From positions 1-64,000 of the forward strand of contig JBCCLJ010000006.1 of the NCBI GenBank assembly GCA_039026915.1: 64,000 nt of DNA, written 5' to 3'. Positions within the stretch are counted from its first letter, which is position 1. Every line of letters begins with the position of its first letter. Of this stretch, positions 36,738-45,368 are shown piece after piece. This stretch comes from JBCCLJ01 sp039026915. GTDB taxonomy: Bacteria > Acidobacteriota > Thermoanaerobaculia > Multivoradales > Multivoraceae. The notes under the pieces are model-generated. The model was not told the origin of the DNA, did not search any database, and saw only the letters and a program-made list of their open reading frames with translations. A program made the translations under genes and the position numbers.

Positions 36738-37364
36738 TTGATCGCGCACCTCCATGGGCGCGTCCTGGAGTTCGAGACGGATCGCCTCGTGCTCGACGTC
36801 GGCGGCGTCGGCTACGAGGTCCGCATTCCTCTGTCGACCTACTACGCACTGGCACCGAGTCGTCCCGACGGGCTGCCGGAAGGCGACGTCGCCCTCAAGA
36901 TCCACACGCACGTGCGCGAGGATGCCCTCGAGCTCTTCGGCTTCTTCACCGCCGAGGAGAAGGCGCTCTTCGAGAGACTCATCGCGGTCAGCGGGATCGG
37001 CCCGAAGCTCGCTCAGGTGGTGCTCTCCGGTATGGCGCCGCTCGAGGTGCTGCAGGCCCTCGCTGGCGGTGACGTGGCCACGCTCACCCGCATTCCCGGC
37101 ATCGGCAAGAAGACGGCGGAGCGCATGGTCGTGGAGCTGCGCGACAAGGCCGGAGAGATGGTCGAGGAGGCCGGCGCCGAGCGTCCCACCGAGGGCGGCA
37201 CTCCAGCGGGCTCGCAAACCGACCTCGTTCTGGCGCTGGTCAACCTCGGCTACCGCCAGAACGTCGCCGAGCGCGCGGTGCAGAAGGTCGCCAAGGAGCT
37301 GGGAGAGGGCGCCTCCTTTCAGGATCTGCTGAAGCGCGCCCTGCAGAGCTTGTCGCGAGCCTAG
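36738..37364 (+). CDS. ruvA: Holliday junction branch migration protein RuvA
   Basis: 208 residues starting at TTG (36738), the only start that gives the canonical MIAHLHGRVLEF beginning. The OB-fold N-terminal domain is followed by two helix-hairpin-helix motifs (VSGIGPKLAQ and IPGIGKKTAERMV), a flexible linker and the C-terminal RuvB-binding domain III. RuvA tetramers clamp Holliday junctions and load RuvB. ruvB follows 48 bp downstream. No ruvC is present in the neighbourhood. Confidence 0.96.
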   Translation: MIAHLHGRVLEFETDRLVLDVGGVGYEVRIPLSTYYALAPSRPDGLPEGDVALKIHTHVREDALELFGFFTAEEKALFERLIAVSGIGPKLAQVVLSGMAPLEVLQALAGGDVATLTRIPGIGKKTAERMVVELRDKAGEMVEEAGAERPTEGGTPAGSQTDLVLALVNLGYRQNVAERAVQKVAKELGEGASFQDLLKRALQSLSRA

Positions 37365-37412
37365 CGGCGCCCGCGGTAGGGCACCCTCGCCGGCCGCTAT
37401 GATGGCCTCACG

Positions 37413-38483
37413 ATGACCGTGACTGTCGACGACCCCTGGGACGACGAAGACTTGCCGGACGACGAAGATCGCGAGCTGCTCTCCGGGCAGGCGCATGCCG
37501 ACGACCTCGGCGTCGAAGCGACGCTGCGGCCGCAGAGCATCGCCGACTACGTCGGCCAGAGCAAGATCACCGACAACCTCGAGGTGTTCATCCAAGCGGC
37601 GAAGGCGCGCGGTGAGTCGCTCGACCACGTGCTGCTCTTCGGGCCTCCGGGACTCGGCAAAACGACGCTCGCCAACATCGTTGCCCACGAGATGGGAGCG
37701 CCGCTGCGCTCGACCTCCGGACCGGTGCTCGAGCGCGCCGGCGACCTCGCGGCGATCCTCACCAACCTCGAACCGGGCGACGTGCTCTTCATCGACGAGA
37801 TCCACCGCCTCGGGCCGACGGTCGAGGAGATCCTCTATCCCGCCCTCGAGGACTTTCAGCTCGATCTCGTCATCGGACAGGGTGCGGGCGCCAAGACCTT
37901 CAAGATCGATTTGCCGCGCTTCACGCTCGTCGGCGCCACGACGCGGGCCGGCCTGATCACCGAGCCGCTGCGCGCTCGCTTTGGCATCGTCAACCGGCTC
38001 GACTTCTACTCGCCGGACGATCTCTGCAAGATCGTCCTGCGCTCGGCCGGCATTCTCGAAGTCGACATCGACGACGATGCGGCCGCAGAGCTGTCGCAGC
38101 GCAGCAGGGGCACGCCCCGCATCGCCAACCGCCTGCTGCGCCGCGTCCGCGACTTCGCTCAAGTCGCCCAGGAGACGCGCGTCAGCCTGGCAACGACCCG
38201 CCGTGCTCTCGAAGCTCTCGAAGTCGACCGCTTCGGCTTCGACGAGGTCGACCGCAAGATCCTGGGTACGCTCATCGAGCACTACGACGGAGGCCCGGCC
38301 GGCGTCAAAGCGCTCGCGGCGGCCGTCGGCGAGGATCAGGGCACGCTCGAAGATCTCTACGAGCCCTTTCTGATCCAAGAGGGCTTTCTGCAGCGCACGC
38401 GGCGCGGCCGCGTTGCGACTCGCCGCGCCTACGAGCATCTCGGCGTCCCATTCAACGGTCCCGAGTCGCCGCGACTCTTCTGA
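37413..38483 (+). CDS. ruvB: Holliday junction helicase RuvB
   Basis: A 356-residue AAA+ motor. Walker A is FGPPGLGKTTLAN, Walker B is VLFIDEIHRL, sensor 1 is TLVGATTRAG and the arginine finger lies in LRARFGIVNRL. The C-terminal winged helix reads LQRTRRGRVATRRAYEHLG. The N terminus has an acidic 20-residue extension (DDPWDDEDLPDDEDRE). It works with RuvA to drive branch migration. It is immediately followed, after 5 bp, by the lipid kinase gene. Confidence 0.97.
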   Translation: MTVTVDDPWDDEDLPDDEDRELLSGQAHADDLGVEATLRPQSIADYVGQSKITDNLEVFIQAAKARGESLDHVLLFGPPGLGKTTLANIVAHEMGAPLRSTSGPVLERAGDLAAILTNLEPGDVLFIDEIHRLGPTVEEILYPALEDFQLDLVIGQGAGAKTFKIDLPRFTLVGATTRAGLITEPLRARFGIVNRLDFYSPDDLCKIVLRSAGILEVDIDDDAAAELSQRSRGTPRIANRLLRRVRDFAQVAQETRVSLATTRRALEALEVDRFGFDEVDRKILGTLIEHYDGGPAGVKALAAAVGEDQGTLEDLYEPFLIQEGFLQRTRRGRVATRRAYEHLGVPFNGPESPRLF

Positions 38484-38488
38484 CCGGC

Positions 38489-39412
38489 GTGACGAACGCC
38501 GCGCTTCTCATCGCCAACCCACGGGCGGGCGGCGGCCGCTTCGTCGACGGTGAGCGACCCGGACCGCGACTCGAAGCCGTTGCGAGCGATCTGCGAGGCG
38601 CCGGCTTCGACCTCGAGGTGGCCGTGACGCGGCACGCCGAAGAGGCGAAGGAGCTCGCCGAGCGAGCCCGGGAGCAGCGACTCCACACCGTCTTCGCGCT
38701 CGGTGGAGACGGCACCTTCCGCGAGATCGCAAGTTCCCTCGTCGGTTCTTCGGTACACCTCGGCATCCTCGGAGGTGGCACGACGAACGTGCTGCCACTG
38801 TCGCTCGGACTTCCGCGCCTCGCGGGCCCGATGGCGAGTGCGCTCCGCCAGAGCTGGGCCTCCGCGAGACTCGACGTCGGCCGGCTGCGCGATGGCAAAG
38901 GGCGCGAGGAGCTCTTCCTGATGATGGTCTCGCGCGGTCTCGACGCGCGTGTGCTGGCGGCGACTCCGCCCGAGCGCAAACGCAGGCTCGGCCGGCTGGG
39001 CATCGGACTCACCGCGCTCGAGCACTGGGTCGGCAACGCCGAGGAGGCCATCGACGTCACCGTCGACGGAACCCAGGATCTTGCCCGCTTCGTCGCCGTG
39101 CAGAACATCCAGCACTACGGTGGTCGACGTCGCATGGCCCCTGGCGCCCTGCCAGACGACGGACTCTTCGACGTCGTCTCGCTCGAGACTTCCGGGCGGC
39201 TTGCGCTTCTCCGCTTCGCGGCGGGAGTGTTGACGACGACGCATCCGCGCCTGCACGATGTCGAGCTGAGACCCGCGAGCGTCGTCCATTTCGGCGGTTG
39301 CGGACCAGGCGCGCTGCAGGTCGACGGCGACCCGCTGACGCTCGAGCTTCCCGTTCGCGTCGACCTCCTCCCGAGGGCGATCTCCTGGCTTCGACCCAAG
39401 TCTGTCGAGTGA
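38489..39412 (+). CDS. Diacylglycerol kinase-like lipid kinase (YegS/DagK family)
   Basis: 307 residues starting at GTG (38489), 5 bp after the ruvB stop. The catalytic domain has LIANPRAGGG, FALGGDGTFREIASSL and LGGGTTNVLPLSLG. The C-terminal beta domain contains the conserved APGALPDDGLFDVVSL and QVDGDPLTLELP segments. Such enzymes phosphorylate diacylglycerol or sphingoid-type lipids at the membrane and feed phospholipid turnover. The exact substrate is not predictable. It may be co-transcribed with ruvAB. Confidence 0.92.
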   Translation: MTNAALLIANPRAGGGRFVDGERPGPRLEAVASDLRGAGFDLEVAVTRHAEEAKELAERAREQRLHTVFALGGDGTFREIASSLVGSSVHLGILGGGTTNVLPLSLGLPRLAGPMASALRQSWASARLDVGRLRDGKGREELFLMMVSRGLDARVLAATPPERKRRLGRLGIGLTALEHWVGNAEEAIDVTVDGTQDLARFVAVQNIQHYGGRRRMAPGALPDDGLFDVVSLETSGRLALLRFAAGVLTTTHPRLHDVELRPASVVHFGGCGPGALQVDGDPLTLELPVRVDLLPRAISWLRPKSVE

Positions 39413-39479
39413 CGCGTCGGCGCTCTGAAGGTCGCTGGAGCTGTAGTACTCTTGCGCACCCCAAGGAGCCCGTCTTTCC

Positions 39480-41957
39480 ATGAAAGTGCTGAAGTTCGGC
39501 GGATCGTCGGTGCGCGACGCCAGCCGCATCCTACGAGTCGCCGAGCTCATCGAAGCGTCGCTCGACGACGCTCGTCCCCCGGCCGTCGTCGTTTCGGCCC
39601 TCGGCGGCATCACCGACGACCTCAAAGCCCTTCCGGCCCTGGCTCTCGCCGACGTCGACGAGGCTTACAGTCACCTGGCCCGGCTGGAACAGCGGCACGT
39701 CGACACGCTCGAAGCTCTCGCTCCCGGATCGACCGACGAGCAACAGCGCCTGAACGACGCCTTCGACCGGCTGCGCAAGATCGCCGGTGGCATCCACCTC
39801 CTGCAGGAAAGTTCGGCACGCACGCTCGACGAGGTCATCACCTACGGCGAGCTGCTGTCGGCCCCGATCGTCGCGGCCGCTCTTCGTGCCAGAGGACACC
39901 GAGCCGAGGCCTACGACACGCGCGAGCTCGTCGTGACGCACCACCGCTTCGGCGGCGCGCGCGCCCTGCTGGAGCCTACGTTCGCGCGTTTGCGGGCCGC
40001 ACTCACTCCCTCGACGGACCGCTCCGAGTCGCCGTCGATACCGGTGATCAGCGGCTTCGTCGCGCGCTCGGATCGCGGCGCGACGACCCATCTCGGTCGC
40101 GGCGGTTCCGACCTGACGGCTGCGCTCGTCGCCGCTGCGCTCGAGGTCGACGCACTCGAGATCTGGACGGACGTCGACGGCGTGCTGACCGCCGATCCGA
40201 GGGACGTTCCCGAAGCCCGATCGATTCGACAGATGAGCTTCGAGGAGCTGATGGAGCTCTCTCATTTCGGCGCCAAAGTCGTCTACCCACCAACGGTGCA
40301 GCCGGTGCGCGCCGCGGGCATCGCGCTCTCCATCCACAGCACGCTCGAGCCCGACTCACCCGGCACGCGCATCGTCGAGCAGCGTTCGGAAGATGTGCCG
40401 GGCAACCCGGTGGTCGGCGTCGCTGCGATCGACCACGTCAGTCTGCTGCGTCTCGAAGGCGACGGCATGATCGGCATCCCGGGGACCGCCGGGCGCCTCT
40501 TCCAGGCCCTCGCCCGGAAAGAGATCAGCGTCATCCTCATCTCCCAGGCTTCGTCCGAGCACTCCATCTGCTTCGCCATCGACCCGCAGCAGAGCCATCG
40601 CGCCCGCCAGGTGGTCGACGCCGAGTTCGAACTCGAGCGACGCGCCGGCGTCATCAACCCGCTGATCGTCGAAGACGACTGTGCCGTCGTGGCAGCGGTC
40701 GGCGCCGGCATGTGCAGCGAGCCAGGGATCGCGGGCCGCGTCTTCCGGGTTCTCGGAGAGCGTGGAATCAACGTGCGGGCGATCGCACAAGGGTCGTCCG
40801 AGCGCAACATCTCCCTGGTCATCGATCGGTCGCAGAAGGGCCGGGCGGTGCGCGTCGTGCACCGTGCCTTCTTCGGCGAGCTGCCGAAACGCGTACGCGT
40901 CGGGCTCGTCGGCGTCGGTGGTGTCGGATCGGAGCTGCTTCGACAGCTGGGTCCAGGGACCCACGCATCGCGGCACCTCGAGGTCGTGGCAACCGCAAGC
41001 TCGCGTCGTGCGTGGTGTGGAGAGCTCGAAGGTGAGTGGCCCACCGACTGGCGCGCTTTTCTCGAGGAGCACGGCGCGGAAGGTGACGCGAAAGCACTCG
41101 CCGCCGAGCTGATCCAGCTCGACGGACCTCGTCTCTTCATCGACTGCAGCGCTTCGGACGACGTCGCGGAGCTCTATCCTGAGCTTCTGGCGGCAGGAAT
41201 CGGAGTCGTCGCAGCCAACAAAAAGGGCTTCGCCGACCGCTCCGAGAAGAGCGCCGCTCTGTTCACCGCTGACGGCATCTACCTCGAGGCCACCGTCGGT
41301 GCCGGGCTGCCGGTGCTGTCGACACTCCGAGACCTCGTCACCACGGGGGACGAGGTAAAGACCATCGACGGCGTGCTCTCCGGCACCCTGGCCTTCGTCC
41401 TCGATCGCCTGCTGGCAGGGGAGACACTGTCGGCAGCGGTGCGAGAGGCACATCAGGCCGGCTACACCGAGCCCGATCCGCGCGAGGACCTCTCTGGCCA
41501 GGACGTCGCACGCAAGCTGCTGATCTTGGCGCGCGGCGCCGGCTTCGGTCTCGAGCCCGGAGACCTGGACGTCGAGCCTCTCGTCGACGTCTCGGGCGAA
41601 GCCAGCGTCGAGGAGTTCCTCGGCGGCCTGGCAGATCTCGACGAAGAGTTCCGGCAGAAGGTGGAAGCAGCCCGCGATCGCGACGAGAAGCTCTGCTACC
41701 TCGCGCGCTTCGACGGCGAGCGAGCGACGGTCGGTCTGCAGTCGATCGCCGGCGACCACCCGGCCTTCGCACTCAGCGGAACCGACAATCTGATCGCCTT
41801 CGCGACGCGACGCTACGACGCGACACCGCTCGTCGTTCGCGGACCCGGAGCCGGTACTGCAGTCACCGCCGCGGGCGTCCTCGGCGATGCGCTGCGCGCC
41901 GCGCGAGAGATGCGCCGCTCGCCGCCCAAGCCGATGCGCCGCCGGGGAGTGTCGTGA
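39480..41957 (+). CDS. thrA: Bifunctional aspartate kinase/homoserine dehydrogenase
   Basis: An 825-residue fusion. Residues 1 to about 290 are aspartate kinase (KVLKFGGSSVRDASR at the N terminus, FVARSDRGATTHLGRGGSDL). About 310-465 holds two ACT regulatory domains that should sense threonine. About 475-825 is homoserine dehydrogenase with nucleotide-binding GVGGVGSELL (about 478), AANKKGFADRS, VGAGLPVLSTLRDL and TEPDPREDLSGQDVARKLL. It catalyses the first and third steps of threonine and methionine synthesis. Its stop overlaps the GTG of thrB by 4 nt (GTGA). Confidence 0.96.
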   Translation: MKVLKFGGSSVRDASRILRVAELIEASLDDARPPAVVVSALGGITDDLKALPALALADVDEAYSHLARLEQRHVDTLEALAPGSTDEQQRLNDAFDRLRKIAGGIHLLQESSARTLDEVITYGELLSAPIVAAALRARGHRAEAYDTRELVVTHHRFGGARALLEPTFARLRAALTPSTDRSESPSIPVISGFVARSDRGATTHLGRGGSDLTAALVAAALEVDALEIWTDVDGVLTADPRDVPEARSIRQMSFEELMELSHFGAKVVYPPTVQPVRAAGIALSIHSTLEPDSPGTRIVEQRSEDVPGNPVVGVAAIDHVSLLRLEGDGMIGIPGTAGRLFQALARKEISVILISQASSEHSICFAIDPQQSHRARQVVDAEFELERRAGVINPLIVEDDCAVVAAVGAGMCSEPGIAGRVFRVLGERGINVRAIAQGSSERNISLVIDRSQKGRAVRVVHRAFFGELPKRVRVGLVGVGGVGSELLRQLGPGTHASRHLEVVATASSRRAWCGELEGEWPTDWRAFLEEHGAEGDAKALAAELIQLDGPRLFIDCSASDDVAELYPELLAAGIGVVAANKKGFADRSEKSAALFTADGIYLEATVGAGLPVLSTLRDLVTTGDEVKTIDGVLSGTLAFVLDRLLAGETLSAAVREAHQAGYTEPDPREDLSGQDVARKLLILARGAGFGLEPGDLDVEPLVDVSGEASVEEFLGGLADLDEEFRQKVEAARDRDEKLCYLARFDGERATVGLQSIAGDHPAFALSGTDNLIAFATRRYDATPLVVRGPGAGTAVTAAGVLGDALRAAREMRRSPPKPMRRRGVS

Positions 41958-42916
41958 GTCCGCCATCGGCCGGAGTGCTCTCGCAGGTCCGCGCCTTCGC
42001 ACCGGGCTCCGTTTCCAACGTCGGCTGCGGCTTCGATGCCCTCGGCTTCGCCATCGCCGGAGTCGGTGACGAGGTCATCGCTCGTCGCGTCGACGGCTCC
42101 GCGCAGGTCTCCATCCGAGCGATCCACGGCGAGGGTGGGCGGCTGCCGCTCGAGGCCGGGAAGAACACGGCGGGCAAGGCGGCGCTCGCAGTGCAGTCGA
42201 GGGCCACCGAAGCGCCTGCCGTCGAGCTCGAGATCTTCAAGAAGATGCCTCTGTCCAGCGGGCTGGGATCGAGCGCGGCATCCGCCGTCGCGGCAGTCGT
42301 CGCCGTCGATCGGCTGCTCGGTACGGAGCTCCCGTCAGCCGAGCTTCTCGAATGCGCGCTCGAAGGTGAGCAGATCGCGAGCGGCGCACGCCACGCCGAC
42401 AACGTCGCACCATCGCTCCTCGGCGATCTGCTTCTCGTGCGAAGCCTCGATCCCGAGCCGGACATCGTGCTGCTGCCCTGCCTCGAAGATCTGCACTGTG
42501 TCGTTCTGCGACCCGACGTGCCCATCAACACCGCCGAATCGAGGCGCCTGCTCGGCGACACGGTGCAGCTGCCGCAGGCGATTCAGCAGTGGGCCAACCT
42601 CGGTGGCTTCGTCGCGGCGCTGTACAAGGGCGACGCCGAGCTCTTGTCGCGATGTCTCATCGATGTTGTGGCCGAGCCGGTCCGAGGACCCCAGGTTCCC
42701 GACTTCGCTCGCATTCAGGCCGCCGCCCTGGAGGCGAGGGCGCTCGGCTGCAGTCTGTCCGGAAGCGGTCCAGCGATCTTCGCCCTGGCGCTCGGCAAAG
42801 AGAGCGCGAAGAGCGTTGCCGGAGCCATGAACGCTGCCCTCTCTGCCGAGATCGAGCGCGATCTGCTCGTCTCGTCTCTGCCCTGTCGCGGCGCGCACGT
42901 GATCGAGGAGTCGTAG
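41954..42916 (+). CDS. thrB: Homoserine kinase
   Basis: 320 residues starting at GTG (41954), overlapping the thrA stop by 4 nt. GHMP-kinase motifs are present: APGSVSNVGCGFDALGFA, the glycine/serine loop LSSGLGSSAASA and the C-terminal LSGSGPAIFALA. It phosphorylates homoserine for ThrC. The stop at 42914-42916 overlaps the thrC GTG by one base (TAGTG). The length and motifs are complete. Confidence 0.95.
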   Translation: MSPPSAGVLSQVRAFAPGSVSNVGCGFDALGFAIAGVGDEVIARRVDGSAQVSIRAIHGEGGRLPLEAGKNTAGKAALAVQSRATEAPAVELEIFKKMPLSSGLGSSAASAVAAVVAVDRLLGTELPSAELLECALEGEQIASGARHADNVAPSLLGDLLLVRSLDPEPDIVLLPCLEDLHCVVLRPDVPINTAESRRLLGDTVQLPQAIQQWANLGGFVAALYKGDAELLSRCLIDVVAEPVRGPQVPDFARIQAAALEARALGCSLSGSGPAIFALALGKESAKSVAGAMNAALSAEIERDLLVSSLPCRGAHVIEES

Positions 42917-44223
42917 TGCGGTGCATTTCGACGGACGGCACCTGTCCTGAGACGGACCTCGCCGAGGCTCTTTACACCGGACTTGCACCGGACGGCAGCC
43001 TCTACATGCCGCGGCAGCTCGATCCTCTCGAGGAGGCGGATCTTCGACGCCTCGCGCCGCTGCCGCTTCCTGAGTCCGCCACCGTCGTCGCGCGGCATCT
43101 GCTCCGCGACGCTCTCGAACCCACCGCGGTCGAGTCGCTGATTCACGACACGCTCGACTTCGAGATCCCTCTCGTGCCGGTCGAAGAAGGCCACTACGTA
43201 CTGGAGCTCTTCCACGGCCCGACGCTCGCCTTCAAGGACGTCGGCGCGCGCTTCATGGCCCGGCTGATGCGCGCCCTACAGCCCCCGTCGCACGAACGAC
43301 TGACGATTCTGGTCGCGACGAGCGGCGACACCGGCAGCGCGGTGGCTCACGCCTTCGCCGGCCTCGAGGGCTTCGACGTAGCGGTCCTCTTTCCCCACGG
43401 GAAGGTGAGCGAAGCGCAGCAGAAGCTGTTCACGACGATCGGCGGCAACGTGCGCTCCTTCGCCGTCGACGGAACCTTCGACGACTGCCAGAGGATGGTC
43501 AAGGAGTGCTTCGCCGACGCCGACCTGCGAGCACGCAGACCGTTGGGCTCGGCCAACTCGATCAATCTCGGCAGGCTGCTGCCGCAGTCGTTCTACTACC
43601 TGCACCTCCTGCACGAGCTGACAGAACAGGGTCTCGACCCCTGGTCGATCGATTTGCGGATCGTCACACCGAGCGGCAACTTCGGCAACCTCACTGCCGG
43701 CCTCTTCGCCCGCCGCCTCGGTCTACCCTGCCGTTTTGTCGCGGCGACGAACGCCAACGACGTCGTGCCACAGTTCCTCGACGGCCGCCCGTACCAGCCT
43801 CGACCGTCCGTGAGAACGCTGTCGAACGCGATGGACGTCGGCGCTCCGAGCAACTTCGACCGCATCCTCCATCTCTACCAAGGCGACGAGGAGGCGCTCC
43901 GTAAGGACGTGGCCGGCGTCTCCGTCGACGACGAGCTCACTCTGGAGACGATCGCAGCCGTCTTTCAGCGCACCGGGTACGTACTCGATCCCCACACGGC
44001 GGTCGGCTATCTCGCACTGGAGAAGGCGGTACCGCCGGGCGCCACGGGCGTCGTTCTCGCGACGGCGCATCCGGCGAAGTTCGCGAACGTCGTCGAGCGG
44101 GCGACCGGCCGGCCCGTGGTCCTGCCGCCGGCGCTCGCGGACTGCCTCGACCGCGAGGAGTTCGTCACCGCGCTGCCGCCCGAAGCGTCGGCGCTGCGCG
44201 AAGAGCTGCTCGGCACAGGTTGA
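42916..44223 (+). CDS. thrC: Threonine synthase
   Basis: 435 residues starting at GTG (42916). This start yields VRCISTDGTCPE and a 1-nt overlap with thrB. It is a PLP fold-type II enzyme: the Schiff-base lysine K107 lies in GPTLAFKDVGARF, VATSGDTGSAVAHAF is the phosphate-binding loop and TPSGNFGNLTAG follows. It converts O-phosphohomoserine to threonine. It ends the thrABC operon, which is convergent with the lipid cluster (8-bp gap). Confidence 0.96.
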   Translation: MRCISTDGTCPETDLAEALYTGLAPDGSLYMPRQLDPLEEADLRRLAPLPLPESATVVARHLLRDALEPTAVESLIHDTLDFEIPLVPVEEGHYVLELFHGPTLAFKDVGARFMARLMRALQPPSHERLTILVATSGDTGSAVAHAFAGLEGFDVAVLFPHGKVSEAQQKLFTTIGGNVRSFAVDGTFDDCQRMVKECFADADLRARRPLGSANSINLGRLLPQSFYYLHLLHELTEQGLDPWSIDLRIVTPSGNFGNLTAGLFARRLGLPCRFVAATNANDVVPQFLDGRPYQPRPSVRTLSNAMDVGAPSNFDRILHLYQGDEEALRKDVAGVSVDDELTLETIAAVFQRTGYVLDPHTAVGYLALEKAVPPGATGVVLATAHPAKFANVVERATGRPVVLPPALADCLDREEFVTALPPEASALREELLGTG

Positions 44224-44231
44224 GCGCTGTT

Positions 44232-45368
44232 TCAGGCCCTGAGCAGCGACCCGAGCAGCTTGACGCCCGGCCGCGCGAGCGCTGCGACGGTCGGCTCCCC
44301 CGTCGATAGAACGTCGAGGAACTCCGAGAAGCCCTGCGGGTTGCGGGCGAAGGAGCGCAGCGTGCGTCGGCGCAGCCGGGGCCAGCGGGCGAGCAGCAGC
44401 GTCATCTCGGTGAGCGTCTCCGGAACGCGGCGCTGACGACGCTGCGCCGCGCCGTACTGCGGCAGTCGGCCGTCGGCGATGGCGCCCGCCAGCAGGGGAG
44501 CCTGCTGTGCCGCGAGGCCCAGTCCTTCACCGGTGATCGCGTCGACGTAGCCCGAGGCATCTCCCACGAGAGCAGCATTGCCGCGCACGACGCCGCGAAC
44601 CGGCTGGCGCAACGGACCACAGCCGAGGGGTCGCGTCGCTTCGCACCCCTCGAGCTTCTCGGCCAGCCAGGGGAAGGCGGCCAGCTGATCGTCGAAGCGG
44701 CGCGACGACCGCTCCTCCGTCTCCGTCCATAGAAGCGCGACGCCGATTTCTCCCTCGCCGACCGGCGTGACGTACGCCTCGGCACCCTCCGTCCAGTGCA
44801 CTTCGACGGCATCGCTCCAGGGTGCTCGCGCGTAGTGACGCCGAACGCCGAAGCGGCGGCGCCCCGAGGCTCGTTTCCGTTCCAGCTCCAGGGTGCGTCG
44901 CGTCGCACTGCGCAGACCGTCGGCAGCGACGACGAAACGACTTCCACACGATCCTCGAGGTGTCTTCACCACGAAGGCGCCGGACGGCCCGCGCTCGCAG
45001 CGTGCGGCCTCGCCCCAGACGATCTCCACGCCGTTCCGTTCGGCCGTTTCGAGGAGGCGAAGGGAGAGCTCCGTGCGCCGCACACCGAGACCGTCGCCGC
45101 CGCGAAAGTCCGCGCGCGCCTCGGTCGCCTCATCGCGATAGACGATCGCGCGAAAGGGATGGCCCAGACCCTCCACATCGACGCCGAGCTCTTCGAGGGC
45201 CGCCAGACAGAACGGCATCAGCCCTTCGCCGCACGGTTTGTCGAGGCCGTCTCCCGAAGCCTTGCGCTTCTCGAACAGGCGAACCGAAAGACCGCGCTGA
45301 CGCAGCGCAAGTGCGGTCAGCAGACCGCCCGGTCCGCCACCGATGATGGCTACGTCGGGCTGATTCAC
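44232..45368 (-). CDS. FAD-dependent oxidoreductase of the lipid cluster
   Basis: 378 residues starting at GTG (45368), overlapping the acyl-AMP ligase stop by 4 nt (GTGA). N-terminal Rossmann IIGGGPGGLLTALALRQRGL, a KPCGEGLMPFCLAALEELGV segment and a GDASGYVDAITGEGLGLA motif place it in the p-hydroxybenzoate hydroxylase/geranylgeranyl-reductase-like FAD group. FAD enzymes of this group accompany type III PKS and ICMT-like genes in phenolic-lipid loci such as srsABC of Streptomyces, where they hydroxylate or oxidise the ring. Ring hydroxylation to a quinone precursor is the likely role; reduction is the alternative. Last gene of the cluster. Confidence 0.85.
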   Translation of the reverse strand: MNQPDVAIIGGGPGGLLTALALRQRGLSVRLFEKRKASGDGLDKPCGEGLMPFCLAALEELGVDVEGLGHPFRAIVYRDEATEARADFRGGDGLGVRRTELSLRLLETAERNGVEIVWGEAARCERGPSGAFVVKTPRGSCGSRFVVAADGLRSATRRTLELERKRASGRRRFGVRRHYARAPWSDAVEVHWTEGAEAYVTPVGEGEIGVALLWTETEERSSRRFDDQLAAFPWLAEKLEGCEATRPLGCGPLRQPVRGVVRGNAALVGDASGYVDAITGEGLGLAAQQAPLLAGAIADGRLPQYGAAQRRQRRVPETLTEMTLLLARWPRLRRRTLRSFARNPQGFSEFLDVLSTGEPTVAALARPGVKLLGSLLRA